Source: Brucella sp. BE17
GTDB lineage: Bacteria; Pseudomonadota; Alphaproteobacteria; Rhizobiales; Rhizobiaceae
Assembly: GCF_039545455.1 (NCBI RefSeq)
Contig: NZ_CP154468.1
Span: forward strand, 434,001 to 498,000
DNA: 64,000 bases
Direction of reading: 5' to 3'
The stretch's first letter is position 1; each line of letters opens with the position of its first letter. This document shows positions 18,744 to 28,638 of this stretch, piece by piece. The position numbers and the translations under genes are program-made. The notes under the pieces are model-generated. The model was not told the origin of the DNA. It made no database searches and was given only the letters and a program-made list of their open reading frames with translations.

Positions 18744-19888
18744 TGACGGCTTTGTTTTTTCGCAGACTCGACCGCGGTGTCTTCATCTGTGTTGCCATGC
18801 TGATGGCCGTTGCCTTGATCGTGCCTGCTCTCAATCTGATGACATCATCTGATCATCCGCTGCATGTGCCGACCTATGTGGTGTCGCTGATGGGTAAATA
18901 TCTGACCTATGCCATCCTGGCCTTGGCGCTCGATCTGGTATGGGGTTTTTGTGGTATTCTTTCGCTCGGACATGCCGCCTTTTTCGCACTCGGCGGCTAT
19001 GCAATGGGCATGTATCTGGTGCGCCAGATCGGTGCACGCGGCGTTTATGGCAACCCAAATCTTCCGGATTTCATGGTTTTTCTTAACTGGAAGGAACTGC
19101 CTTGGTATTGGTTCGGCTTCGATCATTTCTGGTTTGCCGCCCTCATGGTGCTGCTGGTTCCTGGCCTGCTCGCTTTCATCTTCGGCTGGTTTGCCTTTCG
19201 CTCACGCGTGACCGGTGTTTATCTCTCCATCATCACGCAGGCCATGACCTACGCGCTGATGCTCGCCTTCTTCCGTAATGAGATGGGCTTTGGCGGCAAT
19301 AACGGCCTGACCGATTTCAAGGATATTCTGGGCTTCAACATCCAGTCATCCGGCACGCGTACAGCACTTTTTGCGGCTTCCGCGCTTCTGCTGGCGCTCG
19401 CGCTGATTTTAAGTTCTGCAATCGTCAAATCGAAATTCGGCAAGGTGCTGGTCAGTGTGCGCGATGCCGAAAGCCGCACGCGCTTTCTGGGTTACAGGCC
19501 GGAAAACTACAAGCTCTTCATTTTTACGCTTTCGGCGATGATGGCGGCGGTGGCAGGCGCACTTTATGTGCCGCAGGTCGGTATCATCAATCCGGGCGAA
19601 TTTGCGCCTGCCAATTCGATTGAAGTCGTCATATGGACGGCGGTAGGCGGGCGCGCGACACTGGTTGGGCCGGTCATTGGTGCCATTCTGGTCAATTTCG
19701 GCAAGAGCATTTTTACCACTGCCTTCCCGGAGATCTGGCTGTTTGCGCTGGGCGCATTGTTTGTGGCCGTAACACTTTTTCTGCCAAAAGGCATTGTCGG
19801 AACCTTTCGCTCCCTCATGGCTTCGCGCAGGTTCTTGAAGAAATCAGCTGCAGATGAACGGCAATTGCAAACGGCAGCGGCGGAGTGA
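18740..19888 (+). CDS. urtC: Urea ABC transporter permease UrtC
   Basis: A 382-residue LivM-type permease. Features include LALDLVWGFCGILSLGHAAF, a long insertion with YGNPNLPDFMVFLNWKELPW typical of UrtC, the EAA-like DAESRTRFLGYRPENYKLF and the C-terminal ETVIWTAVGGR-like segment (EVVIWTAVGGRATLVGPVIG). About nine hydrophobic segments. The start overlaps urtB (ATGATG, so 18740 or 18743), and the gene ends two bases before urtD. Partner of UrtB in the membrane channel. Confidence 0.95.
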   Translation: MMTALFFRRLDRGVFICVAMLMAVALIVPALNLMTSSDHPLHVPTYVVSLMGKYLTYAILALALDLVWGFCGILSLGHAAFFALGGYAMGMYLVRQIGARGVYGNPNLPDFMVFLNWKELPWYWFGFDHFWFAALMVLLVPGLLAFIFGWFAFRSRVTGVYLSIITQAMTYALMLAFFRNEMGFGGNNGLTDFKDILGFNIQSSGTRTALFAASALLLALALILSSAIVKSKFGKVLVSVRDAESRTRFLGYRPENYKLFIFTLSAMMAAVAGALYVPQVGIINPGEFAPANSIEVVIWTAVGGRATLVGPVIGAILVNFGKSIFTTAFPEIWLFALGALFVAVTLFLPKGIVGTFRSLMASRRFLKKSAADERQLQTAAAE

Positions 19889-19889
19889 A

Positions 19890-20642
19890 ATGATGAGCGA
19901 AAGCAACCCTAGCCTACTTTATCTCAACGGTGTTTCCGTTTCCTTCGACGGCTTCAAGGCGTTGAATTCATTGTCCTTCGTTATTCAGCCGGGAGAGCTT
20001 CGCGCGATCATCGGCCCGAACGGTGCAGGTAAGACCACCATGATGGACATCATCACCGGCAAGACAAGGCCGGACGAAGGCGAAGTGTTTTTTGAAGGCG
20101 ATATCGATCTGACCAAAAAGGACGAGGCCGATATTGCGCAAATCGGCATCGGGCGCAAATTCCAGAAGCCGACAGTGTTTGAAAGCCATAGCGTCTGGGA
20201 CAATATCGAACTGGCGCTCAATCGTAAGCGCAATGTGTTTGCCACTTTGTTTTACAGCCAATCGGAAGCGGATCGGGATCGCATCGAGGAATTACTGAAA
20301 ACCGTTCGGCTGTGGGCGCGACGTGACGAACTGGCTTCTGCTCTTTCGCATGGTCAGAAGCAATGGCTCGAAATCGGCATGCTTTTGGCACAGGAGCCGA
20401 AATTGTTGCTGGTCGATGAGCCGGTCGCAGGCATGACCGATGCCGAAACCACCGAAACAGCTATTCTTCTCAAGGAAATTGCCAAGACGCGTTCGGTCGT
20501 CGTGGTCGAACACGATATGGGTTTCATTCGCGATCTTGGCGTGAAGGTTACATGCCTTGCTGAAGGTTCGGTGCTGGCTGAAGGATCGATCGATTTTGTG
20601 AGTTCCGATCCAAAGGTGATCGAAAATTATCTGGGGCGCTGA
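19890..20642 (+). CDS. urtD: Urea ABC transporter ATP-binding protein UrtD
   Basis: A 250-residue LivG-type ATPase: Walker A GPNGAGKTT, the Q-loop region GRKFQKPTVFESHSVWDNIE, a signature degenerate to LSHGQKQWLEIGMLLA (as is usual in UrtD), Walker B LLLVDEPVAGMT and VVVEHDMGFI. Adjacent ATGs at 19890 and 19893 both fit the GGAG at 19882; the second has the better spacing. An in-frame start further upstream (19854) lies inside urtC and was not used. It pairs with UrtE to drive urea import. Confidence 0.95.
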   Translation: MMSESNPSLLYLNGVSVSFDGFKALNSLSFVIQPGELRAIIGPNGAGKTTMMDIITGKTRPDEGEVFFEGDIDLTKKDEADIAQIGIGRKFQKPTVFESHSVWDNIELALNRKRNVFATLFYSQSEADRDRIEELLKTVRLWARRDELASALSHGQKQWLEIGMLLAQEPKLLLVDEPVAGMTDAETTETAILLKEIAKTRSVVVVEHDMGFIRDLGVKVTCLAEGSVLAEGSIDFVSSDPKVIENYLGR

Positions 20643-20647
20643 GGGAA

Positions 20648-21343
20648 ATGCTGACAATTGAAAATCTGAGCCTTCATTATGGTGCAGCACAGGCGCTGCG
20701 CGGCGTGTCTCTCAAAGCGGAAGCAGGAAAGATCACCTGCGTTCTGGGGCGTAACGGCGTCGGCAAAACCAGCCTTTTGCGTGCGGTCACCGGGCAGCAA
20801 AACCCAAGCGGCGGAAACGTTATTTTCGATAATCAGGATTTGAAAGGCCTGCCGCCCTATGCGCGCGCCATGCGCGGCATGGGTTATGTGCCGCAAGGGC
20901 GGGAAATCTTTCCGCTTTTAAGCGTCAAGGAAAATCTCGAAACCGGCTATGCCTCGATCAAGCGTTCGAACCGTTCCATTCCTGACGAGATATTCACCCT
21001 GTTTCCGGTGCTCAAAAACATGCTGTCGCGGCGCGGCGGCGATCTTTCCGGTGGCCAGCAGCAGCAACTGGCAATCGGCCGTGCCATGGTTTTGAGGCCT
21101 CGTATTCTGGTGCTGGATGAGCCGACCGAAGGCATTCAACCCTCTATCATCAAGGATATCGGTCGCGCCATCCGTTATCTACGCGATTCGACCGGCATGG
21201 CCATTCTTCTGGTCGAACAATATCTCGATTTCTGCCGCGAGCTTGCCGATCAAATTTATATCATGGATCGCGGCGAGATTGTTCTCGATGGCCCGGCTGA
21301 AATACTCGATACGGAAAGGGCACGCAGCCATTTGACGGTTTGA
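20648..21343 (+). CDS. urtE: Urea ABC transporter ATP-binding protein UrtE
   Basis: A 231-residue LivF-type ATPase. Walker A GRNGVGKTSLL, Q-loop GYVPQGREIFPLLSVKENLE, signature LSGGQQQQLAIGRAM, Walker B ILVLDEPTEGIQP and LLVEQYLDF are all intact. The GIQPSIIKDIGRAIRYL stretch is characteristic of UrtE. It starts five bases after the urtD stop, with GAGGG as ribosome-binding site. It closes the transporter part of the operon; ureD follows 50 bases downstream, so uptake and hydrolysis genes are likely co-transcribed. Confidence 0.95.
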   Translation: MLTIENLSLHYGAAQALRGVSLKAEAGKITCVLGRNGVGKTSLLRAVTGQQNPSGGNVIFDNQDLKGLPPYARAMRGMGYVPQGREIFPLLSVKENLETGYASIKRSNRSIPDEIFTLFPVLKNMLSRRGGDLSGGQQQQLAIGRAMVLRPRILVLDEPTEGIQPSIIKDIGRAIRYLRDSTGMAILLVEQYLDFCRELADQIYIMDRGEIVLDGPAEILDTERARSHLTV

Positions 21344-21393
21344 TTGATGCTTGGCATCATCGAAAAGGAAATCAGCAAAATCGGTCCACATGA

Positions 21394-22233
21394 ATGAAAA
21401 ATGATGAAAGCAGTCAGGCCGCTCTGTCTTCTCAGCGCGTCAACGGCTTTGGCCGCCTGTCGGTTCATTTCAAGGAGGGTCGCACTCGCCTTGACCGGCT
21501 TTATCAGGAGGGCGCAGCAAAACTGCGCATGCCGCGCAATGGTGGCGATCCGCTTGAAGCCATATTGATCAATACGGCGGGCGGACTGACAGGCGGCGAC
21601 CGTCTGCAATGGGAGTTGGAGTTACAGGAGGCCGCGCGCGCTCTTGTCACGACACAGGCCTGCGAACGCATTTATCGCACCAGTGGCGGCGAGGCGCGCA
21701 TTGCAACACGGTTGAAAGCTGCAAAAGGCACGTATCTTGCTTGGCTTCCACAGGAGACAATTCTGTTTGATCAATCGGCACTGTCACGCTCGCTGGATGT
21801 GGAACTGGAAGAAGGAGCACAAGCCCTGCTGGTGGAGGCAACCGTATTCGGACGTCTGGCCATGGGAGAACAAATCGATGAGGCCTCTTTCAAGGACCGC
21901 TGGCGCATCAGGGTCGGGGGGCATCTTGTTCATGCGGAGCAGTTCCGTATAGGCCCGGATGTGGCCGGTCAGCTTAGCGCGAGCGCGGTAACAAAGGGGG
22001 CTGCGGCGATTGCCACGGTCCTTCTTGTTTCCGAGCGCGCCGAAAGCCTTCTCGATGATGCAAGGCGGGCTATCGGTGAGGATAGCGGTGCGAGTGTCTG
22101 GCAGGTCGGTGCAACGTCGAAGCTCGTGGCGCGGCTCCATGCGCGCGACAGTTATAGCTTGCGCAAGCGCCTCGACGCTTTGCTGGCTCTGCTCAACGAA
22201 AAGGCAGGACTGCCGAAAATTTGGTCAAATTGA
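21394..22233 (+). CDS. ureD: Urease accessory protein UreD
   Basis: A 279-residue UreD (UreH) protein. Family motifs are present: [20 protein letters not shown] start ([20 protein letters not shown]), [26 protein letters not shown] and [20 protein letters not shown]. UreD forms a scaffold with UreF and UreG on the urease apoprotein and provides the path for nickel delivery. It is the first ure gene, as in the ureDABCEFG order of many alphaproteobacteria. No strong ribosome-binding site is seen before the ATG at 21394; another possible start was not evident. Confidence 0.95.
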   Translation: MKNDESSQAALSSQRVNGFGRLSVHFKEGRTRLDRLYQEGAAKLRMPRNGGDPLEAILINTAGGLTGGDRLQWELELQEAARALVTTQACERIYRTSGGEARIATRLKAAKGTYLAWLPQETILFDQSALSRSLDVELEEGAQALLVEATVFGRLAMGEQIDEASFKDRWRIRVGGHLVHAEQFRIGPDVAGQLSASAVTKGAAAIATVLLVSERAESLLDDARRAIGEDSGASVWQVGATSKLVARLHARDSYSLRKRLDALLALLNEKAGLPKIWSN

Positions 22234-22278
22234 ACGCGATTTGCCCACCTTGATGAAACGGACAACTGGAATGCAATC

Positions 22279-22581
22279 ATGAACCTGACGCCGAGGGAAA
22301 AAGACAAGCTTTTGATAGCCATGGCAGCCATGGTGGCGCGTCGCCGTCTGGAACGTGGCGTAAAACTCAATCATCCGGAAGCAATCGCCCTTATCAGCGA
22401 TTTCGTTGTCGAGGGCGCACGCGATGGGCGCACGGTCGCGGATCTGATGGAAGCGGGAGCGCATGTGATTACCCGGGAACAGGTTATGGAGGGCGTTGCC
22501 GAGATGATCCACGATATTCAGGTCGAAGCTACGTTCCCGGACGGCACCAAGCTTGTCACAGTGCATGAACCAATCCGCTAA
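22279..22581 (+). CDS. ureA: Urease subunit gamma
   Basis: A 100-residue protein matching the normal gamma subunit length. It begins [20 protein letters not shown], followed by [40 protein letters not shown] and a C-terminal [20 protein letters not shown], all diagnostic. Gamma is the small structural subunit that packs on the alpha subunit in the (alpha-beta-gamma)3 urease. It is separated from ureB by the hupE/ureJ gene, an arrangement found in several rhizobia. Confidence 0.97.
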   Translation: MNLTPREKDKLLIAMAAMVARRRLERGVKLNHPEAIALISDFVVEGARDGRTVADLMEAGAHVITREQVMEGVAEMIHDIQVEATFPDGTKLVTVHEPIR

Positions 22582-22593
22582 TCTCCAGAGGAA

Positions 22594-23187
22594 ATGAAAA
22601 TGAAAAAATTGATGGCCTTGACGATGACAGCTCTGGTGCTTGGCGCAAGTCCGGCTTTCGCCCATCTCAACCCGGCCGAGCACGGATCTTTTGCGGCGGG
22701 TTTCACGCATCCCCTTTCAGGTCTTGATCATATTCTCGCGATGATCGCAGTTGGTCTCTGGGCAACCATGCTCGGCGGGCGCGCACTTTTCATTGTGCCG
22801 ACTTCGTTTGTCGGCGTGATGCTGCTTGGCTTTATCGCCTCGATGCTCGGCCTGCCATTGCCTTTCGTCGAGCCGGTTATTCTCACCTCCGTCGTCGTGC
22901 TTGGTCTTGTGGTGGCGCTGGCGCTGCCAGTATCACCGGTGCTTGGTGCACTCGTCGTCGGCTTTTTCGCCTTTTTCCACGGTCATGCTCACGGCGGTGA
23001 AATCGGTACGGCGACACTTTTTGCCTATGGTGCAGGTTTTGCGCTGGCAACGGCTCTTTTGCATATTGCCAGTATTGGCCTTGGGCTTGGCGTCGGCACT
23101 TTGCTCAAAGGCGCCAAGGGCCAGATAGTGCTGCGCGCGGCAGGCGGTGCGACTGCGCTTGGTGGCCTTATGCTGATGGTTGGATGA
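22594..23187 (+). CDS. ureJ: HupE/UreJ family protein, probable nickel permease
   Basis: A 197-residue membrane protein. A signal peptide (LMALTMTALVLGASPAFAHL) with a mature N-terminal histidine is followed by FTHPLSGLDHILAMIAVGLW, the HupE/UreJ signature with HPxxGxDH, and about six membrane segments; FAFFHGHAHGGEIG in the middle supplies more metal-binding histidines. HupE/UreJ proteins mediate nickel entry for hydrogenase or urease. Its location between ureA and ureB supports nickel supply to urease. GAGGA precedes the ATG. Symbol ureJ is used because of the urease context. Confidence 0.9.
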   Translation: MKMKKLMALTMTALVLGASPAFAHLNPAEHGSFAAGFTHPLSGLDHILAMIAVGLWATMLGGRALFIVPTSFVGVMLLGFIASMLGLPLPFVEPVILTSVVVLGLVVALALPVSPVLGALVVGFFAFFHGHAHGGEIGTATLFAYGAGFALATALLHIASIGLGLGVGTLLKGAKGQIVLRAAGGATALGGLMLMVG

Positions 23188-23192
23188 GGTGA

Positions 23193-23501
23193 ATGATGAT
23201 CCCCGGTGAAATTTTCACATTAGACGGCGATATCGAACTGAATTCAGGCCAGCCTGTCGTTACGCTCAAGGTTGCCAATAAAGGCGACCGGCCCATTCAG
23301 GTTGGAAGCCACTATCATTTTTATGAAGTGAATGCGGCGCTTGCCTTCGACCGCGATCAGGCGCGCGGCATGCGGCTTGATATTGCTGCTGGCACAGCAA
23401 TACGCTTTGAGCCGGGGCAGGAGCGAGACGTGATGCTGGTTCCCTATCAAGGGAAAAGGCAAGTCTACGGCTTTCGCCAGATGATCATGGGCAAACTTTG
23501 A
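23193..23501 (+). CDS. ureB: Urease subunit beta
   Basis: A 102-residue protein starting [20 protein letters not shown], with [54 protein letters not shown] and a C-terminal [12 protein letters not shown], all characteristic of UreB. Two ATG codons are adjacent (23193, 23196). It is a structural subunit of urease without catalytic residues of its own. The gene starts five bases after hupE/ureJ and ends 21 bases before ureC. Confidence 0.97.
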   Translation: MMIPGEIFTLDGDIELNSGQPVVTLKVANKGDRPIQVGSHYHFYEVNAALAFDRDQARGMRLDIAAGTAIRFEPGQERDVMLVPYQGKRQVYGFRQMIMGKL

Positions 23502-23522
23502 GCCTGCCGGAAAGGGTGTTTC

Positions 23523-25235
23523 ATGCCAGCCAGAATTAGCCGCGCCACCTATGCGCAGATGTTCGGCCCCACAACCGGCGACAAAGTGCGTCTTGCCGAT
23601 ACCGAGCTTATCATCGAAGTCGAGCGCGACCTCACGACTTATGGTGAGGAAGTGAAATTTGGCGGCGGCAAGGTCATCCGCGACGGCATGGGCCAGAGCC
23701 AGTTGTCACGCGCTGAAGGTGCGGTGGATACCGTCATCACCAATGCGCTGATCGTTGATCATAGCGGTATCTACAAGGCCGATGTCGGGCTTTTGGACGG
23801 GCGCATTGCAGGCATTGGCAAGGCAGGCAACCCCGACACACAACCGGGTGTGACGATCATCATCGGTCCCGGCACCGAAGTGATCGCCGGTGAAGGCCGT
23901 ATTCTGACTGCTGGCGGCATCGATTCCCATATTCATTTCATCTCGCCGCAGCAGGTGGAAGAAGCGCTCAATTCCGGTGTTACCTGCATGATCGGCGGCG
24001 GAACGGGACCGGCGCATGGCACGCTTGCGACCACTTGCACGCCGGGGCCGTGGAATATTGCGCGACTTATCCAGTCCTTTGACGGTATGGCGATGAATTT
24101 CGGCGTGTTCGGCAAGGGCAATGCCTCGCTTCCCGGAGCACTCGAAGAAATGGTGCTGGCGGGGGCTTGCGGGCTAAAACTGCATGAAGACTGGGGCATA
24201 ACGCCCGCGGCAATCGATAACTGCCTGTCCGTTGCCGATCATTTCGATGTGCAGGTGGCAATTCATACCGATACGTTGAATGAATCGGGCTTTGTCGAGG
24301 ATACGCTTGCAGCCTTCAAGGGCCGCACTATCCATTCCTTCCACACCGAAGGCGCTGGCGGAGGGCACGCGCCGGATATCATCCGTGTTTGCCAGTATCC
24401 CAATGTACTTCCCGCTTCGACCAATCCAACCCGACCGTATACGGTCAACACGGTCGCAGAACATCTCGACATGCTGATGGTCTGTCATCATCTTTCGCCT
24501 GCTATTCGTGAGGATATTGCCTTTGCCGAAAGCCGTATCCGCAAGGAAACCATTGCGGCAGAAGATATTCTGCACGACATGGGTGCCTTCTCGATCATTT
24601 CTTCCGACAGTCAGGCCATGGGCCGCGTCGGCGAGATGATTATTCGCTGCTGGCAGACAGCGGATAAGATGAAGCGCCAGCGTGGGAGCCTTCCCGACGA
24701 TGTGCCGGGCAATGATAATTATCGTGCGCGGCGGTATGTCGCCAAATATACCATCAATCCGGCCATTGCGCATGGCATCTCGCATGAGATCGGTTCGGTG
24801 GAGGTTGGAAAACGCGCCGATCTTGTCTTGTGGAACCCGGCCTTCTTTGGCGTCAAACCGGATTTCGTGCTGCTTGGCGGCTGGATTGCAACAGCACCGA
24901 TGGGTGATCCCAACGCGTCTATCCCGACACCGCAGCCGATGCATTACCGGCCGATGTTCGGCGCGTTCGGCAAGGCGCGGACCAATTCATCCGTCACTTT
25001 CGTTTCAAAGGCCGCGATGGACCATGGATTGCGTGAGAAGATCGGGGTCGACAAGCAGATGGTGGCTGTCCGCAATACCCGTGGCGGGATCGGCAAGCAC
25101 TCGATGGTCTTGAACGATGCCATGCCGCAGATGGAGGTCGATCCTGAAACCTATGAAGTGCGGGCGGATGGTGAGCTTCTCACCTGCGAGCCGGTCGACA
25201 TTGTGCCGATGGCGCAACGTTATTTTCTATTTTAG
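23523..25235 (+). CDS. ureC: Urease subunit alpha (catalytic)
   Basis: A 570-residue catalytic subunit of standard length; hydrolyses urea to ammonia and carbamate at a di-nickel centre. The nickel ligands are visible: His136 and His138 (DSHIHFISP), carbamylated Lys219 (GLKLHEDWG), His248 (AIHTD), His274 ([14 protein letters not shown]) and Asp362 (SSDSQAMGR). The mobile flap has Cys321-His322 in [10 protein letters not shown]. Cytoplasmic. All key residues are intact, so the enzyme should be active when matured by UreDEFG. Confidence 0.98.
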   Translation: MPARISRATYAQMFGPTTGDKVRLADTELIIEVERDLTTYGEEVKFGGGKVIRDGMGQSQLSRAEGAVDTVITNALIVDHSGIYKADVGLLDGRIAGIGKAGNPDTQPGVTIIIGPGTEVIAGEGRILTAGGIDSHIHFISPQQVEEALNSGVTCMIGGGTGPAHGTLATTCTPGPWNIARLIQSFDGMAMNFGVFGKGNASLPGALEEMVLAGACGLKLHEDWGITPAAIDNCLSVADHFDVQVAIHTDTLNESGFVEDTLAAFKGRTIHSFHTEGAGGGHAPDIIRVCQYPNVLPASTNPTRPYTVNTVAEHLDMLMVCHHLSPAIREDIAFAESRIRKETIAAEDILHDMGAFSIISSDSQAMGRVGEMIIRCWQTADKMKRQRGSLPDDVPGNDNYRARRYVAKYTINPAIAHGISHEIGSVEVGKRADLVLWNPAFFGVKPDFVLLGGWIATAPMGDPNASIPTPQPMHYRPMFGAFGKARTNSSVTFVSKAAMDHGLREKIGVDKQMVAVRNTRGGIGKHSMVLNDAMPQMEVDPETYEVRADGELLTCEPVDIVPMAQRYFLF

Positions 25236-25246
25236 CGAGATCAAAA

Positions 25247-25732
25247 ATGTTTGCAGTGAAGTCGATCATCCGTGCGCCTGAAGTCAACGATGCAGTGCCA
25301 GCGGGCCACGCATTACTAGATCGTGACGAACGCCATCTGCGCCGCAAGACCATCACGCTTGAAAATGGCGAGAAGATTTTCTGCGATTTTGCCGAAGCGG
25401 TGGTTCTGGAACATGGCGACAGGCTACTTCTCGATGATGGGCGCGAGATCGAAATTCGCGCCTTGCGTGAAGAGCTTTATGAAATTCGTGGTCGTGATCT
25501 TCTCCATCTCACCGAACTTGCTTGGCATATTGGCAATCGCCACCTGGCTGCACAGATCGAAGCCGACCGCATTTTTATTGCGCGCGATCATGTCATCAAG
25601 GCGATGCTTGAAGGGCTTGGTGCAAAGGTGAACGAGATCACGGAAATATTCAGCCCCTTACGCGGAGCTTATTCGGGCGGTCATCACGCGCATGGTCACG
25701 ACCATCACGGCCACCATGACCATCACGACTGA
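25247..25732 (+). CDS. ureE: Urease accessory protein UreE (nickel chaperone)
   Basis: A 161-residue nickel metallochaperone. The N-terminal peptide-binding domain is followed by the metal-binding domain with the conserved [20 protein letters not shown] and [16 protein letters not shown] segments. The C-terminus is a histidine-rich tail (ten His in the last 16 residues or so, alternating with Gly and Asp) that can bind several Ni ions. The 3' end overlaps the start of ureF, where the CAC/CAT codons of the tail are read in another frame. It delivers nickel to the UreDFG-urease complex. Confidence 0.96.
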   Translation: MFAVKSIIRAPEVNDAVPAGHALLDRDERHLRRKTITLENGEKIFCDFAEAVVLEHGDRLLLDDGREIEIRALREELYEIRGRDLLHLTELAWHIGNRHLAAQIEADRIFIARDHVIKAMLEGLGAKVNEITEIFSPLRGAYSGGHHAHGHDHHGHHDHHD

Positions 25733-26390
25733 GCATGACATTGCACTTTTGCGGCTGATGGGCTGGCTGTCGCCGGTTTTTCCGGTCGGCTCTTTCAGCT
25801 ATAGCCACGGGCTGGAACGCGCCGTCCATGACGGGCTGGTCCGTAATGTGCGTGAGCTTGAGGACTGGCTCGGATGGCTCATCAGCCATGGCTCCGGCTG
25901 GAACGATGCCGTTTTATGTGCGCAAAGCTGGCGCAAGGCGGGTGACGGTGCCGCTCTGGTTGAACTGGCCATATTGGCCGAGGCTTTGGCCGGTTCAAAA
26001 GAACGGCATATGGAAACCATGCTACAAGGCGAGGCTTTTATGAAAGCTGCTCAAAGCTGGCCGCATGATATTTTCGAGCGCCTGTCAAAGCATTGCGCTT
26101 ATCCGGTTGCGGTGGGGGCTGTTGCAGGCGCACATGGCGTGCCGCTTGGGCTGGTCTTGCCAGCTTTTTTACAGGCGTTTTCGATCAATCTGCTTCAGGC
26201 GGCAATCCGCCTTTCCGTCACCGGGCAAAGCGGTGTCACAACCATTATGGCAGCGCTTGAGCCGGTTCTGTCGCAGACGGCAAAACGAGCCGGTCAGTCC
26301 ACACTCGATGATCTTGGCTCGATGACGATCATGTCCGACATCATGGCCATGAAACATGAAACCCAGCATTCGAGGCTTTTTCGCTCATGA
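25716..26390 (+). CDS. ureF: Urease accessory protein UreF
   Basis: A 224-residue helical accessory protein. [23 protein letters not shown] at the N-terminus is diagnostic, and [20 protein letters not shown] closes the protein as in other UreF. UreF bridges UreD and UreG in the nickel-insertion complex. The ATG at 25716 ([12 protein letters not shown]) is preferred since the frame back to 25692 only adds codons inside the His tail of ureE; neither start has a clear ribosome-binding site, so translational coupling to ureE is likely. It overlaps ureG by ATGA. Confidence 0.93.
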   Translation: MTITTEHDIALLRLMGWLSPVFPVGSFSYSHGLERAVHDGLVRNVRELEDWLGWLISHGSGWNDAVLCAQSWRKAGDGAALVELAILAEALAGSKERHMETMLQGEAFMKAAQSWPHDIFERLSKHCAYPVAVGAVAGAHGVPLGLVLPAFLQAFSINLLQAAIRLSVTGQSGVTTIMAALEPVLSQTAKRAGQSTLDDLGSMTIMSDIMAMKHETQHSRLFRS

Positions 26391-27013
26391 CACAGAAGAA
26401 TGGACCCTTGCGCGTCGGTATTGGCGGCCCTGTCGGCTCCGGCAAGACAACGCTCACCGAAAAGCTCTGCAAGGCATTTCGTGATACATACTCCATCGCA
26501 GTCGTTACCAACGACATCTATACCCGTGAAGATGCGCTGATTCTGGCGCGTCATCAGGCGCTGTCTGAAGACCGGATCATGGGGGTTGAAACCGGCGGCT
26601 GTCCGCATACGGCAATCCGCGAAGATGCCTCGATCAACCTTCAGGCGATTGCAGCCATGAACGCGCGGTTTCCCGATCTCGATATTGTTTTCATCGAATC
26701 CGGTGGCGACAATCTGGCGGCGACATTCTCGCCCGATCTCGCTGATCTGACGCTTTATGTCATTTCGGTCTGTCAGGGCGGGGATATTCCGCGCAAGGGT
26801 GGGCCCGGCATCACAAAATCGGATTTTCTCGTCATCAACAAGAGCGATCTGGCACCGCATGTGCATGTTGATCTTGTTGAGATGGAAGCCGACACAGTAC
26901 GCGCACGCGGAAAACGCCCCTATGGTTTTACCGATCTTTATCGCGGCAAGGGTGTTGAGGAAATAGTTGATTTTCTCGTGGAAAATGGCGGGCTGGTTTC
27001 GTCCTCCGCCTGA
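26387..27013 (+). CDS. ureG: Urease accessory GTPase UreG
   Basis: A 208-residue SIMIBI GTPase. The P-loop [13 protein letters not shown], the metal-binding CPH motif in [15 protein letters not shown], the [15 protein letters not shown] segment and the guanine-specificity motif [10 protein letters not shown] are all present. GTP hydrolysis by UreG drives nickel insertion into urease. It is the last gene of the ure set; the next gene lies 143 bases downstream on the same strand and belongs to an unrelated cluster. Confidence 0.97.
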   Translation: MTQKNGPLRVGIGGPVGSGKTTLTEKLCKAFRDTYSIAVVTNDIYTREDALILARHQALSEDRIMGVETGGCPHTAIREDASINLQAIAAMNARFPDLDIVFIESGGDNLAATFSPDLADLTLYVISVCQGGDIPRKGGPGITKSDFLVINKSDLAPHVHVDLVEMEADTVRARGKRPYGFTDLYRGKGVEEIVDFLVENGGLVSSSA

Positions 27014-27156
27014 TGGATTGCCGGGTTTTAAGGCAGTCTTTCTCCATTTATGTGGCACAGGAATAAATATTAAGCAGCTCTCTGAAAGTGCAAATCTGCG
27101 CACTTGCATTTCCCTGAAATGACGCCGACTATCAAAGAAAAAATAAGGGGAAACAT

Positions 27157-28572
27157 GTGAAGCCATTCGATGAAATGCTCCATGCTGAAGAGGCTGGCGT
27201 TCGCGCGCCATACCGCTTTATCAAGCAGTGGCTCGACGGGCAGGATGCGAACAATCTTTTACAGAAGGCACAGGATGCGGAAAACGTTTTTCGCAAAACG
27301 GGCATAACATTTGCCGTCTACGGCGATGAAGAAGCAGCCGAGAGGCTCATTCCATTCGATATCATTCCGCGCATCATTTCAGGTCAGGAATGGCGAAAAC
27401 TCTCACAGGGTATCGAGCAGCGGGTCATGGCGCTCAATGCCTTTCTCGATGATATTTATCATCGGCAAGAGATCGTCCGCGCTGGACGTATTCCAAAAGA
27501 ACTGATCACCAATAACGAAGCCTTTTTGCCCGAAATGATTGGCTTTCGACCTCCGGGCAATGTCTATACCCATATTATCGGTGTGGATATCGTGCGCACG
27601 GCTGAAAACCAGTTCTATGTGCTCGAAGACAATGCGCGCACACCTTCCGGCGTTTCCTATATGCTGGAAAACCGTGAGACGATGATGCAGCTTTTTCCAG
27701 AGCTGTTTCAGAAGGTCAAGGTGCGCCCGGTCGAGAACTATCCGCAATTGCTGCGCCAGTCGTTGGCGCGTGTTGCACCGGCATCGGCAAACGGCACGCC
27801 GACAGTCGCTGTGCTGACGCCCGGCATTTATAATTCGGCCTATTTCGAGCATGCCTTTCTGGCTGATCAGATGGGTGTGGAACTGGTCGAAGGTAGCGAT
27901 CTGCGCGTGGTCGATGGCCGTGTCGCCATGCGCACCACGCAAGGTTATCGGGCAATCGATGTTCTTTACCGCCGTGTCGACGATGCCTATCTTGATCCGC
28001 TCACATTTCACCCGGATTCAACCCTTGGCGTTGCGGGTATCATGGATGTCTATCGCGCCGGCAATATCACCATCGCCAATGCACCGGGAACAGGCATTGC
28101 CGATGACAAGGCGATCTATTCCTATATGCCGGAGATTGTCGAATTCTATACCGGTCGCAAGGCCATCCTTGAAAATGTACCGACTTGGCGTTGCTCGGAG
28201 GCCGACAGTCTTGCCTATGTGCTCGACAATCTGGCCGATCTGGTTGTCAAGGAAGTACATGGCTCGGGTGGCTATGGCATGCTGGTCGGGCCTGCGGCGA
28301 CCAAGGCGGAGCGCGATACCTTTGCGCTCAAGCTCAAGGCACGTCCCGGCAATTATATCGCGCAACCGACACTGGCGCTTTCGACGACCCCCATATTCAC
28401 AGAAAAAGGGCTTGCGCCGCGCCATGTCGATCTCAGGCCCTTTGTGCTGGTGTCCGATCACATCCGCATCACACCGGGAGGCCTTACCCGCGTGGCGCTG
28501 AAAGAGGGATCGCTTGTCGTCAATTCCAGTCAAGGCGGCGGCACCAAGGACACCTGGGTTCTGGACGACTGA
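27157..28572 (+). CDS. Circularly permuted ATP-grasp type 2 protein (COG2308-like)
   Basis: A 471-residue protein of the family formerly called DUF404/DUF407. Conserved stretches include GITFAVYGDEEAAERLIPFD, IIPRIISGQEWRKLSQGIEQ, VYTHIIGVDIVRTAENQFYV, LEDNARTPSGVSYMLENRE and, near the end, VKEVHGSGGYGMLVGP, the ATP-binding loop. Members are predicted amide-bond-forming ligases. The start is a GTG at 27157 with AAGGGG six bases upstream. It opens a conserved four-gene set with an alpha-E protein, a transglutaminase-like protein and Anbu, proposed in the literature on amidoligases to make or modify a peptide. The real substrate is unknown. Confidence 0.9.
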   Translation: MKPFDEMLHAEEAGVRAPYRFIKQWLDGQDANNLLQKAQDAENVFRKTGITFAVYGDEEAAERLIPFDIIPRIISGQEWRKLSQGIEQRVMALNAFLDDIYHRQEIVRAGRIPKELITNNEAFLPEMIGFRPPGNVYTHIIGVDIVRTAENQFYVLEDNARTPSGVSYMLENRETMMQLFPELFQKVKVRPVENYPQLLRQSLARVAPASANGTPTVAVLTPGIYNSAYFEHAFLADQMGVELVEGSDLRVVDGRVAMRTTQGYRAIDVLYRRVDDAYLDPLTFHPDSTLGVAGIMDVYRAGNITIANAPGTGIADDKAIYSYMPEIVEFYTGRKAILENVPTWRCSEADSLAYVLDNLADLVVKEVHGSGGYGMLVGPAATKAERDTFALKLKARPGNYIAQPTLALSTTPIFTEKGLAPRHVDLRPFVLVSDHIRITPGGLTRVALKEGSLVVNSSQGGGTKDTWVLDD

Positions 28573-28638
28573 AGTTAACAACGAAGCAGCTTGTTGCAAC
28601 AGGCGCCAGAATTGGGCACGAAAAAGGGGAATGAATTC

